DNA from: Liolophura sinensis | Lineage: Eukaryota > Mollusca > Polyplacophora > Chitonida > Chitonidae | Assembly (NCBI RefSeq): GCF_032854445.1 | Contig: NW_027017954.1 | Span: forward strand, 372,001-436,000 | Direction: 5' to 3' | Length of the DNA: 64,000 nt | In this document: piece after piece, positions 1 to 11,100 of the stretch | Numbering within the stretch: the stretch's first letter is position 1 | How the letters are laid out: each line of letters opens with the position of its first letter | Program-made: the position numbers and the translations under genes | Notes under the pieces: generated by a model | What the model saw: the letters and a program-made list of their open reading frames with translations, nothing else | Database searches by the model: none | Told to the model about the DNA's origin: nothing

Positions 1-246
1 TACTTTTCAACTGATACAATGATTTCTTTCAAGTCTTTCTTTGCACGCCGCATTTGTGGCATTTGAGATAGGCTACTGCTAGTACAGAAAACTTGGTGAC
101 CCGTGGAGACCAGTGTCAAGCTGTTGCGATACCCTATCTCGTCTGTACCCTATACAACTAGGCATACGACACAAAACCTGAATGCCTGTAAGCTAAAGAC
201 ATGTCAGTTGTTCAGTAAGTGTTACTTTAAAATTTTTCTGGTAGCG

Positions 247-300
247 ATGATCTTAATCACCATCTGTACCGCCCTGTATCTCCTCATCAGTGATGTGTAT
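247..300 (+). CDS. Candidate signal-peptide exon of copy A, probably damaged
   Basis: The ATG at 247 opens a hydrophobic stretch (MILITICTALYLLIS) that looks like a secretion signal. The equivalent sequence in copy C ends in a clean phase-1 GTAAGT donor, but here a short deletion after the SD codons leaves only GTGTAT, a weak donor in phase 0, which would not join the phase-1 acceptor at 7969. A longer frame starts at 103 in the same phase, but copy C has stops there, so the 247 start is preferred. The TATA-like site upstream reads TATACAA instead of TATATAA. This exon may therefore be dead, or the gene may use another first exon outside the window. Confidence 0.3.
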
Positions 301-549
301 CCATTCTCTTGTTTCGTTGTTTCTGTTAGTATACTGGAGCAAATAAGGGAATGTATCTGTCTCAGCCTACACTGATAGATATACTTAATGCGCATCAAAT
401 CACACAGACGTTGTCTCCATACTGAAGAAAATGTTACTTCAGCCTGTTGTATGATAACTAACTGGTTTATAACATTAATACTTTACCAGTGCAGCGGAAC
501 TTACCCATCAGCGAAAGGGACATGCACAATTTTTAAGCCATTCAACAAA

Positions 550-645
550 AGAAATTTATTTATTGATTTGGTTGCTGTTTTTCGCCGAACTCCAGAATAT
601 GTCACTTTTGCAATTCCGGTCAGCATTACAGTGGGAGGAGGAGGG
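550..645 (-). mobile_element. Family-1 SINE fragment (copy A)
   Basis: TTTATTTATTGATTTGGTTG then CGCCGAACTCCAGAATA, truncated at the G-rich repeat. A chance 112-codon frame runs across it. Confidence 0.65.
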
Positions 646-654
646 GAGGGAGAC

Positions 655-658
655 AGTT

Positions 659-689
<31 letters not shown>

Positions 690-695
690 GAGGGG
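655..695 (+). repeat. (TG)n and poly-G tract
   Basis: A TG repeat runs into 18 consecutive G (673-690). The copy D equivalent (52308-52388) is longer and more G-rich. Such tracts can form G-quadruplexes and slip during replication. Confidence 0.85.
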
Positions 696-769
696 AACAA
701 CAAATCTCAGTACCTGTCTTACTTAAATAACTTTGATATAATAAGAACATTAAGGACGTCAATGACGGC

Positions 770-1620
770 GATACTTTGTGCTCGGGGATTGTCTCATCGA
801 TGTTAAGTGGTCATTAGTTACATTAGGTATTGGGTATTCTTGACAACAGGTTAATGCACGTGTTATCCTTGGCGATGATGCAGCCGGTCGCCACTACCCC
901 TCTACTCCCACACCACCACATGGTTGTCTTTACTATGTGCCAAAAGCATTTTTTCACAAAATATATATGTTTTGATTGGGATTTTTTAGAATCTGTCCAT
1001 CGAAACCGGCACTCGTATACCAGCCGTCAAACAATAAGGACTTTCCAGGTCACGATGTGTACCACAAACAACCAAAGAACTAAGAAATTATATAAAGTAC
1101 GCAATACAATAGGAAATAGGACGAAATCATGCGAAGAGAAACAGTCAACAGTTTTCATTGATGTTGGAAAGGGGCAAGGTATGCTGTAGGCGACTGAGTA
1201 AAATCAGTATTCAAATCGTGTACCATGCTAGAAATCAGTTGGCGATAACAAGATATGTATCTCAGTTGTATTTTATTGCAACTGCTAATATGTCCAACTT
1301 GGTGATCTAATTCAACACGATGAACATATTGCCCCTAGCCCAGGGTTAAGCGGAATTCGACACAAACATGAAGCAGAGCGCTAGATACCCCGGGCGCTCT
1401 GTCCATATTTTAATACTTACAAGAGAATTATACTCTTTGCAAAACTTAAGAAACCTGAAGTGAGGGAGTTAGATGGAATACGTTTGACCAAATAGTTTTT
1501 GCAGTTATTTGTGACGTTTATTCAGGGCAAAACAGAGGACATTATTTTAAAAAAGGATAACTAAAATGAACACAATACAAAAGGAGACAACATAGGCGAC
1601 AACGTATATGACGCTCCTTC
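770..1620. other. Noncoding 5' flank/intron of copy A
   Basis: Conserved with copy D (52450-53690) and partly with copies B and C, but no open frame is conserved between them. The 119-codon frame at 830-1189 differs in frame continuity in copy D and has no recognisable domain. Confidence 0.6.
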
Positions 1621-1634
1621 GGTATGATTTTGGA

Positions 1635-1864
1635 GTCTCCTCGGCGGAGGTGCATAGCGGGCCAGCGCAATGAAAGGACCCAAGAGCCTGTCACCAATGC
1701 AGCCTTTTCTTCGGTCGTAGGTGGGAAGGTTTCTCAGCAACCTGCGACTGGTCGTTGGTTTCCCCCGGGCTCTGCCGGGTTTCCTGCTAAAATAATGCTG
1801 TTCGCCACCGTATGAATAAAGTATTTTTGAGTACGGCGTAAAGCACCGATCAAATAAATAAATG
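1635..1864 (+). mobile_element. Family-1 SINE (copy A)
   Basis: Degenerate head, centre GGTGGGAAGGTTTCTCAGC and tail GAGTACGGCGTAAAGCACC plus AAATA repeats. Shared with copy D. Confidence 0.75.
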
Positions 1865-1953
1865 AAATCAGTGTGATTTCCACGTATAAGTTTGTCCGGG
1901 GATATACATTGTTTAGGTAAAGGGCCAACTGACTCATACTCAGCTGACTCTGT

Positions 1954-1971
1954 GGGGGGGGGGGGGGGGGG
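1954..1971 (+). repeat. Poly-G tract, 18 bases
   Basis: Eighteen G in a row; the copy D equivalent near 54020 has only five (AGGGGGT). Confidence 0.9.
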
Positions 1972-2548
1972 AGAGTCTTTTCAGTGTGAGTGCTAAGTTT
2001 ACACAACACTACTGTAACTGTTGCTGACATTCCCTCAGAACAATTTCTCTCTCCATGTTGTAAATTTTTGCTGTTGGACGGCAGACACAAAGATAAACTA
2101 CAACATATCCCAGTTGTATTTCATAAAGTGAAATTATTATAACTGACGGCGTTGTGGTTTTGCACAAAATGCCATTTCGACGCTCGGCTAGACAATAGAT
2201 GTTTCACGGAGGGCAGTTAAATCTGGTTTTATGTTGAACTGGACAAAGAATACAAAGATTTTCTCAAAACAAATGACGAATACTTAAATGTAGCAACTGT
2301 TGATGACAGGCATAATACGATGACTTTGGGTATAGTGTCTATGCGTCAAAGCACCAGATGACATTCATAAATGCAACTTGACTAGTTTTCTGCGCGTTGA
2401 GAAAGCATAAGATAACTTCAGGGGATAGTGGGAACCCAAGAACCTATTCATAGTGGAGTAAGGATGGTCACTCTGCCCTAAAAGTAGGAAAAGCTAGGCT
2501 GATAACATTGAATATTACGTCATCAGTGATGTATAAACCATTCTGTGC

Positions 2549-2828
2549 ACCGGCCACGATAGCACAGTTAGTAGAGCGCCACTTGGCGTTCAGCATGAAG
2601 GGGTAGTGGAACGACTGGTTGACCCGTATCGGTATAATGCCTCGGGCGGGGCGGGTTACTTGCCTTCGGTAAGCCGTCTCAGTAAAGTGGCACTGGATGA
2701 AAGAGCGGTGGAAATCCGTCCTGCAACAAGGAGGCACATTACATGCACTCTAAGGAATCCGTCGTCGTCATTTGACCGAAAACTTGTTAAGAACGACGTT
2801 AAACCCCGATCACCCACTCTCTCACCCT
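2549..2828 (+). mobile_element. Family-2 SINE, internally deleted (copy A)
   Basis: Has the same head (GATAGCACAGTTAGTAGAGC), middle (GGGCGGGGCGG) and tail (GACGTTAAACCCC) as the element at 53058, but lacks about 70-80 bases after the A box, including the B box. Shared with copy D at 54598-54875, so it predates the duplication. Confidence 0.8.
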
Positions 2829-2829
2829 G

Positions 2830-3540
2830 CTGTTCAGAGTGGATGTTTGCAGCATTTAGTACTCATTGTAGCATTTTATGGACAGACAATACATCCCACC
2901 CAGTCTATGAGTGTACATGTTACGCCCTATTTCTCTTCGGCGCAAATCTTAACTTGCCTTAGATGAAAGGTCAGGCAATCCATATAAGCCGTGGCAGTAT
3001 CTGGTTCTTTGCAAAGGCCAGGTAGTTCTCCCATTGCTGGAATCAAAAGAGTTAGGCAATTGACTGGACGATTGAAGGACTTCTAGATAGACGGAGTTAT
3101 TAGCTCATTTGACAAATGTACACCGACATATAAACCAGTCCTAATGTACACAGAAGAGGAAGTATAAGTGTCTACTACAGCTGTTTTGTAATATTGTGTT
3201 TTTTTCCCCGCGTGATATATCACTATCAAACATACACAGTCTATAACTGGTATGTTGACAAAGTGGGTTTACGTACGAAAGAAATACACAGATCCACTTT
3301 ATGCATGTGGTCATTGTAACTTAATTCATTGAACATAAGACCTGCTTACGAACTACTATCTGTTTTTCGCACACCGTGTCTAAAGCTTTAGAGAGGCTCA
3401 ACCTAGCGGCTCAACTAAACCTTGCGTGGCATGGTTTAGGTGTAAACAACGATCGTCGCTACTATTTAGTACTGCAAAGTCCCGTTCCTTACATTTTTAA
3501 CCTCAGAAGGGTCCCAAGTTGACATAATTGGTCAACAAAA
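2830..3540. other. Noncoding stretch, copy A
   Basis: Nothing beyond homology to copies C and D. It contains the target site (about 3467) of the copy D mariner. Confidence 0.55.
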
Positions 3541-3544
3541 GACC

Positions 3545-3670
3545 GCTCCAGTTTTACTCTCTATGCTGTATATCTATCACACTGTCGCCGCTGCTCTTGC
3601 TTTACTCTCTATGGTGTACGTCTATCACACAGTCGTCGCTGCTCTGGTTTTACTCTCAGTGCTGTACGTT
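3545..3670 (+). repeat. Short tandem repeat, unit about 55-60 bp
   Basis: Two and a half copies of TTTACTCTCTATG-TGTACGTCTATCACACNGTCGTCGCTGCTCTG. The same array is in copy D at 57255-57375, where the units are closer to each other in sequence. Confidence 0.7.
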
Positions 3671-4377
3671 TTTAATTACATTGTATTCCTGCATAAACCA
3701 GGATTTTGCTGATGGACTAAACATCCCCGAGGCCTGGACACTTTGCATTGTTTTAATGTGATTGTATGTTAAATGTGATGACAACACAATTTTTTGAGTA
3801 ATTCTAGGCCACTGACGTCTACTATATGGCAATTAACATCACTGCGGAAACCACTTTGTCCATTCCGATTTCTTATTACGGTTGTGTGAATGTTATTTTT
3901 AGATTAAGAAACTTCAGTCGACTTTCTGAAACAAACTTAATAACAATGAAATTTATAAGACATCCACGTTAGCACTAAAACAGAAAAAAAATGTAAAACT
4001 GGTCGACTGGAAAAATTGTATATTTATCACTGACGTTGTGGCTTTGAGCTTAATACTTCTTTGATCCTCCTTGATCGCCATGGCCGGTATGTAGTTGGTA
4101 TATTGCGCATAAGGGAGGTTGTGTCGTGGAAATTGTTGTTATTATTGGTGTAAGACCCTAACTTCAAAACTGACCGTCTGATTGTCGGACAGACCTCTGA
4201 TCACCTACCATACATCAGCGTAAAACAGCAGTCCGGATTGAAATATGTAAAAAAAATAAAGATATACAAATGGTAAATTGAGCTGGTAACATCCACAGGA
4301 GTGGCAGTCATCATTTTCTTGATTATGCATATGAAGTTGTCGAGATTTTAAACAGTAACATTTTGAACGTGAGCGTT

Positions 4378-5277
4378 ATCACAGCCCGCAATAATCGTTA
4401 CCCCAACCCACAGTGATAGTTACCCAACCCACAATAACCGCCATCACAACCCGCGGAAATCGTTACTCCAACTCGCATTAATCGTCACGTCAACCCAAAG
4501 TAGCAGTTACCAAATCTGCACTATTCGTTTTCACTACCCGTAAAAATCGTTACCCCAACTTGCAAATATTCCTTGCCCCAACCCACAGTAATAGTTACCC
4601 AACCCACAGTAATAGTTACCCATCCCACATTAATACTTACTCAACCCACAATAATACTTACACAACCCACAGTAATAGTTACCCCAACCCACAGTAATAC
4701 TTACACAACCCACAGTAATACTTACACAACCCACAGTAATAGTAATAGTTACACCAACCCACAGTAATAGTAATAGTTACACCAACCCACAGTAATAGTT
4801 ACCCAACCAGCAGTAATTATTATCACAACCCGTAGGAATAGTTACCCAACTCACCGTGATCGTTATTACAACCCACAGTAACAGTTACCCAACTCCCAAT
4901 AATCGTTATCACAATCCACGGTAATAGCTGCCCAACCCGCAGTAATAGTTACCCAACCAGCAGTAATCGTTATCACAAGCTGCAATAATCGTTACCCCAA
5001 CCAGCGGTAATCGTTTCCCAAACCCACAGTAATAGTTACCCCAACCTGTAGGATTAGTTACCAAACTCACAGTAATCGTTATTACAACCCACAGTAATAG
5101 TTACCCCAACTCCCAATAATCGATGTCACAGTAATTGTTAACCCAACCCACAGTAATAGTTACCCAACACGAAATAATCGCTATAACAACCTACAGTAAT
5201 AGTTACCCCAGCCCGCAGTAATCGTTATCATAACCCGCGGTAATCGTTGCCCCAACCCACAGTAACCGCTACCGCTT
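4378..5277 (+). repeat. Minisatellite, unit about 21 bp
   Basis: Roughly forty imperfect head-to-tail copies of a unit like CCCACAGTAATAGTTACCCAA. Variant units differ by single bases and small indels (AATCGTTATCACAAC and others). The homologous place in copy D (57518-57730) retains only about ten units. An open frame crosses part of it by chance. Confidence 0.93.
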
Positions 5278-5842
5278 CTCAAAAGAACTCAAAGTGTGTC
5301 CTAATTGTACACGTATGTATATAGTGCTGTCGAATACGTTATTGTAAAATTTGATGGGATTGTTACCAAACCTTCTTGATTACTTAATTACACAGTGAGT
5401 TGCTTAGTTTTGCATCTTTTGTTTAGAGTTTGACATTGGTTTATGTAAACCTTGTGTGTTTACTGTGTGGATTCCCATACCATTTAAAATCAAACGGCTT
5501 TCCATTCGTCCTGCTGGAGGGCGAATCCCAAGGTGGGGTGTCCTGGGTCTGTCTCGCTGCTAGCTGCCATTTATGTTAGAACCGGTTGATATTTTCTCAT
5601 TTTTAACGCACCAGGGAACTATTTAAAGGTATTCAAAATCTTCCAAAAACACTCTAGTATTACATAAGGGCAAATGCATCATTCTCGCCATTAGCTGAGT
5701 GATGCCTTAAATATTGTATAATAGTTAAATGACACACATTTCACATGGTCTTAAATGAGATCCTGGGGTCTAATTTTAAGTCAGTGTGGAACTTACTAAA
5801 TATATTGGATTAATTTGATTTTTGATTTATTTGATTTTTTGA

Positions 5843-6055
5843 TTTATTTATATATTTGATGGGTGTTTCACGCCGTACTCAAGAATATTTCACTTATTCG
5901 ACGGCGGCCAGCATTATGCTGAGAGGAAACCGGCAGAGCCCTAGGAAATTCCCATACCATCCGCAGGTTGTCGCCAGACCTTCCCACGTACGGTCGGAGA
6001 GGAAGCCAGCATGAGCTGGACTTGAACCCACAGCAATCGGATTGGTGGATTTGAT
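5843..6055 (-). mobile_element. Family-1 SINE (copy A)
   Basis: Reverse orientation: GTGTTTCACGCCGTACTCAA, then CCCACGTACGGTCGGAGAGG and AGCATGAGCTGGACTTGAAC. Counterpart in copy D has an internal deletion. Confidence 0.8.
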
Positions 6056-6059
6056 TTTT

Positions 6060-7315
6060 TGATATATTACAATATGAAGGTTTATACTGTATATACAATC
6101 GCGCCACTTAAACTGTGAAGAGGCGTATATCTGAAATAGGCTGCAAATAGTCCCGTACTATGTTAACTAAATGGGTAACTTACACGGCTAACGGCTATTT
6201 GGTACGCATTCGCATTAGGCTGGACTCGCAATTGTTGCATCTGTAACTGTGATGTAGGTACTGAACGTTCTGTTCATATTTACCCTCAGTCGGAGTATTA
6301 TAATCGCTGTAAAAGTTATAAAAAATTATATTAAATTACATGACTTGCATGTATGTTTAGAAGAGAAAGCTTAGGGATGGGAACAGGAGTTTTGTTTAGA
6401 GAGGAATACTGTTTTGAAGACCAGAAAGCTCATATTGGGTTAGTGAGTGAACACCGTGTCCACTTCGGTTTATTGACTGGCAAATACCTTTAGCTTGAAT
6501 GGCAGCAGAACACTGCATTATTCTTTCAGAAATATATATGTTTGCCGACATTTTCAAGTAAATGTCCACCGATATGAGCATGTGCAATAAAGAATAGAGA
6601 AAAGATAAAAGCTGAGTCTTCTGAAAACAGACCGTATTTCACCGGTTACATGAGGCCAATTGCCAACTATCACAATGTCATCGGTGCTCTGGTTTCACTC
6701 TCTACGTTATAATCTGTTGTATTTAATTGAGTTTGAGTCTTGTATGTTTAATTGAGTTTGGTGACTACGATGATAATTTTGATAACAATCTAGTTTTACT
6801 TTCCATGCTGATGTCCTTTGTATGGCACAAACCAGGGTTCTGTTGGTAAACTTAGTCCCAATTCTTGGTTTCTTGGTATTGTTCATATGTAAATGTCTAT
6901 GACATGTGACGACACAGCACATCAAGTAATTGTTGCTCAGTGATCTTCCTCACATTGCATTTAACATCACGCACTGCATTTTTATACCCAGTTCTGCTTA
7001 AACCATTTTGTTACTACATTTGAGAGTTTGTTGTTGTTAAAAGACTTACCTGAACCCTTACAATAATTTCTTTTGTATTCAAGACCTGCAAAACTTTCAA
7101 CGTTTTATTGGTGGATTATTTATTAACGAGAACTGTTCCGTCTGTCCTGTTTTCATTTTGAGCAACTCTCGACCAGTTAAGGGTAAACAATAATAATTTG
7201 CAATTTTCCATGTCCCAGAGAAAACATATCATGATATAATTGAATTAAATGAGTAAGATAAGGGTTTGAACCTGCAAATCGGATGTGTTTTACAACAGTA
7301 CTAATTTCCTATTTC
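6060..7315. other. Noncoding intron sequence, copy A
   Basis: Contains a dispersed repeat fragment (6600-6720 and 6790-6870: GCCAACTATCACA, GGTTTTACTCTC, AAACCAGGGTTCTG) related to pieces near 3530-3720, 12640-12770 and 40900-41130. No coding evidence; copy D match 58480-59750. Confidence 0.55.
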
Positions 7316-7317
7316 CA

Positions 7318-7455
7318 GTCGTACGTTGAAGGACTGGCAGCAACAGGTGGATAGTCGTGGGTTTTCCACAGATTTCACCATACCGCCTGCCGTCGCATAA
7401 GTGAAATAGTTTTGAGTGCGGTGTAAACACCAATGAAACAAATAAATAAATAAAT
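7318..7455 (+). mobile_element. Family-1 SINE fragment (copy A)
   Basis: 3' half only: GGTGGATAGTCGTGGGTTTT to TGTAAACACCAATGAAAC and AAATA repeats. Confidence 0.7.
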
Positions 7456-7968
7456 TACAATTTTACGCATTGTTAACCAAATCAAACAATCTGAACCAAG
7501 CAGCATCGTGGGCAATGCCGGCCTTCAATTTTACACATTTACCTCCAAGGACTGTGTTCGTTTTGCAAGCACACATCAACGTTTCTCAGAATCTGAAAAA
7601 AAGGGTTAATAAGCAGTTGAACGAATATAGGATGTGAGTCGTTTTGCCTGTCAGTTTTCGGACTTTTACTTACTGTCCTTGTAAAAATATCAGCGTTGGT
7701 AAACTTATTATTGCAACACAGACTGAGTCTGCTTGTGAGGAGTACGAAACACAGATGGGCGAGAAGTATAAATACAAGGGCTAATAAAAACTATTATCCT
7801 GTGTTCGAGACAATGTGAATTATCGCCAAATTCATGTAGTAACATCGTACTTTAGGCTGTAGGTATGTCTGTCATTGTGACCCGCGTGTTACCCGGCCAA
7901 ACAACAGTGTAATTAGGGCAGTGTGACTGACGCTTATTGTAATTGTACCATGTATGTTACAGTTTCAG

Positions 7969-8103
7969 CTGTGTGTTCTGGGGGTACATACGGCCCAGAC
8001 TGTAAATACGACTGTCACTGTAATACTAGTGTGACCTGTGACCCTCAGAATGGTTGTGAAGGGAACTGCGCTGCAGGTTGGGACGGACCCACATGTCAAA
8101 GGC
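7969..8103 (+). CDS. Exon: EGF-like module 1 (copy A)
   Basis: An exon of 135 bp with acceptor TTTCAG and donor GTAAGT, phase 1 at both ends. It encodes an eight-cysteine EGF-like module beginning VCSGGTYGPDC and ending GWDGPTCQR, with the YG-x2-C signature of laminin/MEGF-type EGF repeats. The same exon occurs at 60405 in copy D with the same length and a few replacements. It lies directly before the lectin exons, so the protein probably starts with an EGF module. Confidence 0.85.
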
Positions 8104-11100
8104 GTAAGTAGTCAATAGGCTTTAACTGCATTGTTTGGCAGTATTATAAACGGTCACCAGCAAACACTCAGCAGCGAAGGTACATTCTAGTCCTGCCTCA
8201 TTTCATAAATATGCACAAGACAGTAGGATCCACTGTCACCAGTGTTGGCTTCATGCGGTGTATGTCTGCCGGAAAGCTTTGTGGTTTTTATTCGAAAGAA
8301 CTATCAGAAAAGGAACCATGATTAAGAACATTCCATCTTTCATATAAATAATAACGTATTGATTTATTTGATTGGGGTTTTATTTTACTGATACGACGGC
8401 AACCAGCTTTGTTTACTTGTTTGGCAGCTGTATATATCCCCATTTACGACAACATTATCATGAATAGCTTGATATTTATAGGAAATGTCGCTCTGGGAAA
8501 ACCAACAGATCAGTCGTCAGACTACTATGGACATACATCTAACCTGGCTGTTGACGGTATACTGGGACATTCTTACGCGGGTACACCTTGTACGCACACA
8601 GTGAGTAAATCAAGTTCAGGTTCCTGGAGAGTAACACTGAACGCTGTGTACTGGATTAACAACTTCACCATATACAACAGAGAAGAAGGCTGTAAGTAAC
8701 CATGTTTGGTCTGATCATTTTCTGTTTCTTTGATTTCCCTGTTTATTTACACAATGATAGGCATTTTGTCTTTCTTCTGCTTTACGTTGTTTTCAAAGCT
8801 TTTAATAATGGGATTGGTGCAACACTCTATATCGCAAAAAAATAAAAAAGTTACCTCTGCAGAGTAGAAATTTCTGTTAAATACGTTTTCGCTTCAGTAA
8901 TATTCTATTTTCTCTACGGAAAAAAACGAGCCAATACTGTAAAAATAATTGGATAAATGTAACTCAATTTAAAGTTATAATGAGACACTGCCACGGTATG
9001 ACTGTCAGTTTCTATACGTTGGCCTTGTGTTCGAACCCATAGACATTATCGGTGTCATATAAATGAATGAGGTGTCTAACACTTACAATGTAAATGTAGG
9101 TGAGGGTTCAAACCTGGCCTTGGGCAGACAATTTGTACATTCCTCTGTTCTGGCAGTTCGTGTCCACAATTTAACGTTAGTTGAAGATCACTTGTCTAAT
9201 ATGCTAGTCACCAATTTGCCAAAGGTCGGTGGTTTCTCCTGTGCAATCAGTTTTCCTCCACCCATGACCTTATCTCCATCATACCATTCCTCAGCATAGG
9301 CTAACGCAAAAATTAGATAAATCAATAAATATATATATATATAAAGAGCAGAATGATATTGCGTTATGCAATAGAGGTATGCAGCCCATAATGATAGTTG
9401 TCGTCTCTTCGAAACTTATCCGTGACTATCCTTGAGGTTTCACCAAAGAATGTTTTCTTTCTTACAAAAATTTTGTTGTGTTACGAGAATTCAGTTGAGC
9501 AGAGTAATTAGAGGAATTCCTTTTATCACAACACATGAATCTATAGCTTTATGTTCTTTACAGTTGGATATCGACTCAGCGGCTTCACTTTGTATGTGGG
9601 AAACAACTCCCATGATTACAAAACCTGTTATAAAGACACCACACCCAATACCACGACCCCCGGGCCCATCGTAACCGGACACTGTACGGGAGGTCCGGTG
9701 TCAGGAGACACCGTCAGGATAACGTCACGGCCAGGTGTACCACTAACACTTTGTGAAGTTCTCATCTACGGTACGTTTATGGATCATGTCTTAATTTGCA
9801 TAATTTTCTGTTTCTTATGTTCGTATACGTTGCGAAGGGTATAGTTGCCTTTAAATAGTTCCTTAATTTAATCATCGCTCACTGCATACCCAGGGCGGGT
9901 GTCATTTCCATTCATGGTTATACATTTATTTGTATAATCTGCTTGTCGATAGCAACGTTTATCACGTGATGAAGTGGAAATGCTCCAGTCCGCTGTCAGG
10001 AGTCCATATCATTTTTGTGAAGTGTTTGTATCTATGTATACTTGGGGTTTTAAGTCGTTCTTAACAATTTTTCAGTCATATTTACGACGAGGAATCATTA
10101 GGTGTGCGTGTATATATACTCGTACTGTGTTTTGTTATGGTCCATGCTGCAACAGTGCTGCCGCCACTGAAGTACCATGCCGAAGACAACACACATGACA
10201 CCCTCACCAAATCACAATATACTGACACCGGACAGACCAGTAATATTTCTTTGCTCTAGCCTCTCAGTGCTGAGCGCCAAGAGAGGCAGCAACAAGTATC
10301 ATTTTTAAAGTCTTTGGTATGACCAGGGCCAGGTTTGTCTCGTGAAGTGCTTAGCTACGGTACATTGACGTATCTGTGATAACAGCCTGTCAGCATGTAA
10401 CTGAATATGGCACAGTTGTACACAGTTAGGTGAGACAAGACCGTTACACCGAGGTAGTTTCTTTATAACGGCTTCAAAATCCGTCAAATCTCTACGTGGG
10501 GGAACAGAAAACTATATTAAGTATGAAACAGAAAACTATGTGTATCAACCCATTGTACTACACACAGGCGTTATTGGTGTTATCTGGGGTTAAATATGTA
10601 TAGACAATACATATAGCTGAAATGTTTAGAAGGAAGGATGAGTTTGTTAGAAATTTAGTCTCAACCAATGACGATTTGTGGCAACTAGGATAAACGTTTC
10701 AAATTAATTATACTCCTGACAGTGTGTTCCGCTGGATGGTATGGTGAAATGTGTGGACGACAGTGTAATACAACGACAGCATGTTCCAAATGTTACGTCA
10801 CAAGGACACGATGTACAGGTAAAGTGACTTTAACATAAATAATAGACTTATGCTGACTAAGAGTAGAAAGATAAATGTGGTAATACACGAAAGTGATGAC
10901 CAATCTGGAAAACTGTCAGATGAAGTTATGTTCTATCTTGCAAGAGAGAAGAAATTCCATTTATCACCAATACCTAATTGGTAAATTTTTATCTTAAAAG
11001 TTTTACAACATATTTATTTGTATAAAATCACTTCGGATTTTATACATTTGATTGGGGTTTAACCAAGAGTGCTGAAGAGTATTTTGTTGTATGACTACTG

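Noticed and set aside
388-726. 112-codon frame and its Gly-rich end; also 52064-52534
   Set aside because: It crosses a SINE fragment and the TG/poly-G repeat, differs in length between copies, and has no domain.
830-1189. 119-codon frame, partly repeated at 52606-52875
   Set aside because: Conserved only because the DNA is duplicated; the starts differ, no domain is recognisable, and it lies in flank/intron sequence.
4573-4767. Open frame of 64 codons rich in QPTVIVTQ-like repeats
   Set aside because: It is the 21-bp minisatellite read in one frame; neither the frame nor the array length is conserved in copy D.
4378-5277. Regular repeats suggesting a CRISPR array
   Set aside because: The units are contiguous with no unique spacers and lie in a eukaryotic intron; it is a minisatellite.
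8409-8481. ATG-started extension upstream of the lectin exon (MFTCLAAVYIPIYD...)
   Set aside because: It resembles a signal peptide, but a good acceptor (TTATAG) sits at 8481 and the extension is SINE-derived at its start; the phase-1 acceptor fits the upstream EGF exon better. An alternative first exon is not excluded.
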